Source: Planctomycetota bacterium (lineage in GTDB: Bacteria; Planctomycetota; UBA1135; GCA-002686595). Taken from it: 64,000 nucleotides of DNA. Below the pieces are notes generated by a model. It was not told the DNA's origin, did not search any database, and was given only the letters and a program-made list of their open reading frames with translations. The stretch is taken from the NCBI GenBank assembly GCA_012959785.1, contig DUCM01000018.1, positions 62,001 through 126,000 on the forward strand, written 5' to 3'. Made by a program: the position numbers and the translations under genes. Below, piece by piece: positions 61,159 to 64,000 of the stretch (the first letter of the stretch is position 1; every line of letters begins with the position of its first letter).

Positions 61159-62220
61159 ATGCCCGCAAAATCCCAAAGCTCGGATGACAGAAAGACCGAT
61201 GGCGGAGTGCTGTATGTTGGCATCGATTTGGGCACATCCCGCACTTCGATCGCCGCCAGCAATGGCGTGCGTGCGACCTTTCCGTCCTTCGTGGGCTACC
61301 CCAAGGATGTCATCAGTCGCAAGCTGCTGAAGGTGGACAAGCTGTTCGGCGAAGAGGCGATCTCAAAGCGTCTCTCGGTCGACCTCTACCGACCGCTAGA
61401 ACACGGTGTGCTGAAATGCGGCCAGGGCAACGACAAGGACGCCAACCAACGCGCTGCCCAGGACCTCCTAACCGAAGCCGTGCGGCGAGCAAATCCGAGC
61501 CCAGGCGAGCTCGTGTACGCTGTGATCGGCGCGCCAGCGCAGGCCAGCATCAAGAGCAAGAACACCATCCTCGAGGTGGCCCGCGAGTCGGTGGACTCGG
61601 TCATGCTGTGCTCCGAGCCCTTCGCCGTGGCCTACGGCCAGGACCTGCTCGCGGATGTGCTAGTGATCGACATCGGTGCGGGAACCGTCGACCTGTGCCG
61701 CATGCACGGCACAATGCCCGAAGAGAGCGATCAGTTGACCCTCGAGACAGCCGGCGATTTCGTGGACAGCGAATTCGAGCGCCTGATCCAGGCCAGTCAT
61801 CCCGAAGCCCAGTTCACCATCAACATGGTGCGCGGCATCAAGGAAAAGCACTCGACCGTGGCCGAGACCATTGCGCCTATCGAGGTGCAGTTGCCCGTGC
61901 AAGGCAAGCCCACGGCGTTTGACTTGACCCGCGAACTCAAGGAGGCCTGCCAGGCCATCGTGCCGCCCATCGTCGAAGGCCTCGGTCGTTTGATCGCCAC
62001 CTTCGATCCCGAATTTCAAGAACGCTTGAAGGGTCGCGTGTTGCTCGCTGGCGGTGGCAGCCAGATCAAGGCCCTCGACATCGCGATCGAAGCCGAAATG
62101 CGCCGCACCCTCGGTGGTGGGCGCGTTACGCGCATCGAAGAGCCGATGTACGGTGGAGCCAACGGGGCGCTGAAGATCGCCCACGACATGCCCGAGGAGT
62201 ACTGGGAGAACCTGAAGTAG
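61159..62220 (+). CDS. MamK-like bacterial actin
   Basis: This 353-residue actin-superfamily ATPase has phosphate-1 GIDLGTSRTS (21-30), phosphate-2 VIDIGAGTVDLC (about 168-178) and the adenosine motif LLAGGGSQI. It resembles the magnetosome filament protein MamK by eye in many family-specific segments: FVGYPKDVIS, DLYRPLEHGVL, VIGAPAQASIKSKN, SEPFAVAYGQD, TLETAGDFVD and MPEEYWENLK at the C-terminus. MamK polymerises and positions organelles. No magnetosome gene is in the window. GAGGAGA before the ATG is a good ribosome binding site. It is downstream of the degenerate GGDEF gene. Confidence 0.88.
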   Translation: MPAKSQSSDDRKTDGGVLYVGIDLGTSRTSIAASNGVRATFPSFVGYPKDVISRKLLKVDKLFGEEAISKRLSVDLYRPLEHGVLKCGQGNDKDANQRAAQDLLTEAVRRANPSPGELVYAVIGAPAQASIKSKNTILEVARESVDSVMLCSEPFAVAYGQDLLADVLVIDIGAGTVDLCRMHGTMPEESDQLTLETAGDFVDSEFERLIQASHPEAQFTINMVRGIKEKHSTVAETIAPIEVQLPVQGKPTAFDLTRELKEACQAIVPPIVEGLGRLIATFDPEFQERLKGRVLLAGGGSQIKALDIAIEAEMRRTLGGGRVTRIEEPMYGGANGALKIAHDMPEEYWENLK

Positions 62221-62294
62221 GCTTCTGCGTGCTGGGAATCACACGCCAAGGCGCGTCCGCCCGAAACGGCTAGCGCGCCGCATTCGTGGGTGCT

Positions 62295-62825
62295 TCAGTC
62301 GCCGCCCACATAGCCCAGGCCCGAGAGACCGGCCAGGGCGTCCTCGGCTCCCAAGCTGGCGGCCTTGTCGCCCACGATCTTGATCATGGTGGGCCACTTT
62401 TCGTCCTCAGGAAAGGCCGCAGCTCCCGCTTGCAAGATGGCCACGGCCGAGCCGATGGTCGCCTTGGCGGCATCGCTGTCGGCTTTCGTCTGAGCAGAGG
62501 CCGCTGTCACCAAATCGCTGACGAGCATGCGGTAGTCCCCCGGTTGCAGGCTTGTGCTCGAGCCGAGGGCCAGGAAGTCGGCCTGGGCTCCCATCGGATC
62601 GAGGAAACAGCGCGCGCGCAGTTGGCCGAGCTTGGCTTCGAGGTAGCGCTGGTCCGTGGGTTGTAGGGCTTTGAGAGCTGTGTCGAATTCCGCCAGAGCG
62701 GCTGCTGCTTGGCCCTTGTTGAGGGCCGTGTAGCCAGCGTCCACGGCGGCGTCCGGGTCGGAGGAGGGACCGCAGGCGGGGAGGGCGAGAAGCAGGCCAA
62801 GGAGCAGGTTCAAGGGCAGTCGCAT
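62295..62825 (-). CDS. Lipoprotein with TPR-like helices
   Basis: This 176-residue protein has a lipoprotein signal peptide with lipobox LALPAC and lipidation Cys18. The mature part is helical with a TPR-like start (AAVDAGYTALNKGQAAAALA, then EFDTALKAL). It ends in LSGLGYVGGD, which resembles the LGYL end of the ribbon-helix-helix protein nearby, probably by chance. Function unknown. It is convergent with the MamK-like gene. Confidence 0.72.
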   Translation of the reverse strand: MRLPLNLLLGLLLALPACGPSSDPDAAVDAGYTALNKGQAAAALAEFDTALKALQPTDQRYLEAKLGQLRARCFLDPMGAQADFLALGSSTSLQPGDYRMLVSDLVTAASAQTKADSDAAKATIGSAVAILQAGAAAFPEDEKWPTMIKIVGDKAASLGAEDALAGLSGLGYVGGD

Positions 62826-62939
62826 GGAAATCGGAGGCAGGGGAGAGACAGGGGGAGAGGAGGGTACTTGGGGCCGAGTCTACCCCTTTCCTTGGCCTGG
62901 CAGGCCCCTCCGACCGGCAAGCAGGCCCCCCGACTCGTT

Positions 62940-62960
62940 CTCGGGATAACCCGAGTTTTT
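62940..62960 (+). terminator. Intrinsic terminator (possible attenuator)
   Basis: CTCGGG, loop ATAA, CCCGAG followed by TTTTT. It reads rightwards although no plus-strand gene ends within 700 bases, so it may attenuate a leader transcript toward RHH-sat or stop readthrough from the MamK-like gene. Confidence 0.7.
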
Positions 62961-62987
62961 GGCCAGCCAAGGCGGTTTTCTCTAAAG

Positions 62988-63040
62988 GACACCCCTATGG
63001 CACTCCGATTAGGCTACAATCAGAGTGTTATAGGGGTGTC
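62988..63040 (+). promoter_or_regulatory. Long interrupted hairpin/dyad upstream of RHH-sat
   Basis: GACACCCCTAT (62988-62998) pairs perfectly with ATAGGGGTGTC (63030-63040). Inside, CACTC (63001-63005) pairs with GAGTG (63023-63027) and GATT (63007-63010) with AATC (63018-63021), leaving a 7-base loop. The GG/TT interior positions can wobble-pair in RNA. It could be a regulator-binding dyad or an RNA structure. Confidence 0.65.
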
Positions 63041-63118
63041 GTGGGAGCCTTCCCGGGCACCCTTCACCGCTTCCCCCCTCCCAGACACCTTCCCCCTCCC
63101 ACACACAGAGAGACCGCC

Positions 63119-63334
63119 GTGCGAGAGAGCAAAGTCACCGTCAAGATCCCCCGACCGCTGTATCGCAAGATCCAGCAAGTGGTCGAGGGCTCAGGTTTCA
63201 ACTCCCCGACAGACTTCGTCGTCTATGTCCTGCGCGATCTGATGGGCGAGGCGGAAGTGACCCAAGCCAGCGAGTTCAACCAAGACGAACTCGACGACAT
63301 CAAGCGCAAGCTCAAAAACCTCGGCTACCTGTAG
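63119..63334 (+). CDS. Small ribbon-helix-helix-like protein
   Basis: This 71-residue protein begins with a basic strand and helices like a CopG/ParD-type DNA-binding fold (KVTVKIPRPLYRKIQQVVEG, then SPTDFVVYVLRDLMGE), with the β strand KVTVKIP in the place of the DNA-reading strand. The C-terminal end is acidic then basic (QDELDDIKRKLKNLGYL). The start is GTG at 63119. It is 18 bases upstream of sat and no toxin gene is present, so it may be an accessory or regulator of the sulfate genes (inference). Confidence 0.68.
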   Translation: MRESKVTVKIPRPLYRKIQQVVEGSGFNSPTDFVVYVLRDLMGEAEVTQASEFNQDELDDIKRKLKNLGYL

Positions 63335-63352
63335 CCCAACCTGCAAGACCCA

Positions 63353-64000
63353 ATGACTGCCACCACCGCATTCACATCACCCATCCACGGCGGCCTGTCC
63401 GCTCCCGTCAACTGCATCGCAACGGAATCCGGTGCCGATTGGGCCAGCCTGCCCAAGATCGATGTCAACGAGACCGATCTCACCACACTGCACCGCATCG
63501 CTGACGGAACTCTCAGTCCGCTCACCGGCCCCATGAACCAGGCCGATTATGAGACCACCCTCGAGCGCGCCGCCATCGAACGCGACGGCAAACTGTGGGC
63601 CTGGGGTATCCCGACCATTCTGCCCGTGACCGACGCCGAAGCCAGCGCCGCCAGCGTTGGCGAGCGCGTGGGGCTGTACTCCGACGGCAAACTCGTCGGC
63701 GTCTTGAGCGTGACCTCGATCTACGACTGGGACAAGGCGCAGTTCATTAAAGGCGTCTATGGCACCGAGCGCACGGACCACCCCGGCGCCGACCTCTGGC
63801 TGGGCGACGAGCGCACAAAGATCCTCGGTGGCGAGATCGAGCTGTTGGCTTTTGAAGACAAACGCAGCTTCGCTGGCCGTGTCATGGACCCCAGCCAGAC
63901 CCGCGCCCTCGTCGAGGAAAACGGCTACGAGCAGTCGATCGCCTTTCAGACCCGCAACCCGCTGCACCGCGCCCACGAGTACGCTTTGGTCTACGGCGCC
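63353..64000 (+). CDS. sat: Sulfate adenylyltransferase, N-terminal part (3' end outside window)
   Basis: This is the first 216 residues of the Sat-type (archaeal/fungal-like) sulfate adenylyltransferase that makes adenylyl sulfate from ATP and sulfate. The N-terminal domain has LHRIADGTLSPLTGPM and DKAQFIKGVYGTERTDHPG, and the catalytic motif QTRNPLHRAHEY lies near residue 198. The gene runs out of the window open. Whether it serves assimilation or dissimilation is not decidable here. It forms an operon with the small RHH protein. Confidence 0.92.
   Translation, partial: MTATTAFTSPIHGGLSAPVNCIATESGADWASLPKIDVNETDLTTLHRIADGTLSPLTGPMNQADYETTLERAAIERDGKLWAWGIPTILPVTDAEASAASVGERVGLYSDGKLVGVLSVTSIYDWDKAQFIKGVYGTERTDHPGADLWLGDERTKILGGEIELLAFEDKRSFAGRVMDPSQTRALVEENGYEQSIAFQTRNPLHRAHEYALVYGA

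Larger units (their letters stand above)
62826..63118 (+). promoter_or_regulatory. Structured leader of the RHH-sat genes
   Basis: This intergenic stretch carries the 5' region of the lipoprotein (minus) and of the RHH-sat genes (plus). On the plus strand it holds a complete intrinsic terminator at 62940-62960 and, 27 bases later, a long interrupted hairpin at 62988-63040. TACAAT at 63015-63020 sits in the loop of that hairpin and could be a -10 element, without a good -35. This is compatible with attenuation or operator control of sulfate activation. Confidence 0.5.

Noticed and set aside
59021-63352. Magnetosome gene cluster around the MamK-like gene
   Set aside because: None of the neighbours resembles other Mam proteins (for example MamA, MamB, MamE, MamI); only the actin does.

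Overview
The window is a gene-dense, high-GC chromosomal segment from a bacterium with an envelope that takes secreted proteins and lipoproteins: many products start with signal peptides and two have clear lipoboxes. No rRNA, ribosomal protein or tRNA is visible, so placement is inference. The gene mix (large tandem sets of secreted amidohydrolase-like proteins, ATP-dependent PEP carboxykinase, a MamK-like actin, many GTG/TTG starts) would fit Planctomycetota or a related environmental lineage, but this is unproven.

Layout. 1-1.2 kb: end of a purine nucleoside phosphorylase gene and an SDR. 1.2-11.7 kb: a minus-strand operon of AddB and AddA recombination nucleases, a secreted M14 peptidase, a membrane protein and a glyoxalase-like enzyme. 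11.75-13.55 kb, divergent: an RpiB fusion and a DeoC with N-terminal extensions like those of enzymes targeted to sugar-phosphate microcompartments. 14.5-29.4 kb: ten consecutive secreted amidohydrolase-family genes, of which only three adjacent ones keep a full metal site. 29.5-31.2 kb: TrpD2-like and MOSC proteins. 31.3-37.5 kb: an SPFH/zinc-ribbon protein, a ferredoxin-NrfD fusion, its molybdopterin catalytic subunit and a SEC-C protein. 38-40.3 kb: ProS and a rhodanese fusion. 40.3-42.4 kb: a RAYT-type transposase in REP-like palindromes. 42.4-45.6 kb: mutS and a small lipoprotein. 45.6-47.1 kb: a gene-free, highly structured stretch. 47.1-51.7 kb: NDP-sugar epimerase, PEPCK, TPR, MIP18-like and radical SAM genes. 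51.8-56.4 kb: two more secreted amidohydrolase-like genes. 56.6-59.8 kb: two four-CBS proteins, a small protein and a LOG-family enzyme. 60.1-62.2 kb: a degenerate GGDEF/coiled-coil protein and a MamK-like actin. 62.3-64 kb: a lipoprotein, a structured leader, a ribbon-helix-helix protein and the start of sulfate adenylyltransferase.

How the genes may work together. PNP, RpiB and DeoC could form a (deoxy)nucleoside/pentose-phosphate route, with RpiB and DeoC perhaps encapsulated, although no shell gene lies in the window. The amidohydrolase array looks like a co-translated extracytoplasmic set in which a catalytic core of three enzymes is accompanied by non-catalytic paralogues carrying polybasic inserts or polyacidic tails. 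The MamK-like actin and the GGDEF-derived partner look like a two-gene filament module. The most notable items are the amidohydrolase array, the MamK-like module, the microcompartment-like RpiB/DeoC pair, the structured 45.6-47.1 kb stretch and the hairpin leader upstream of sat.
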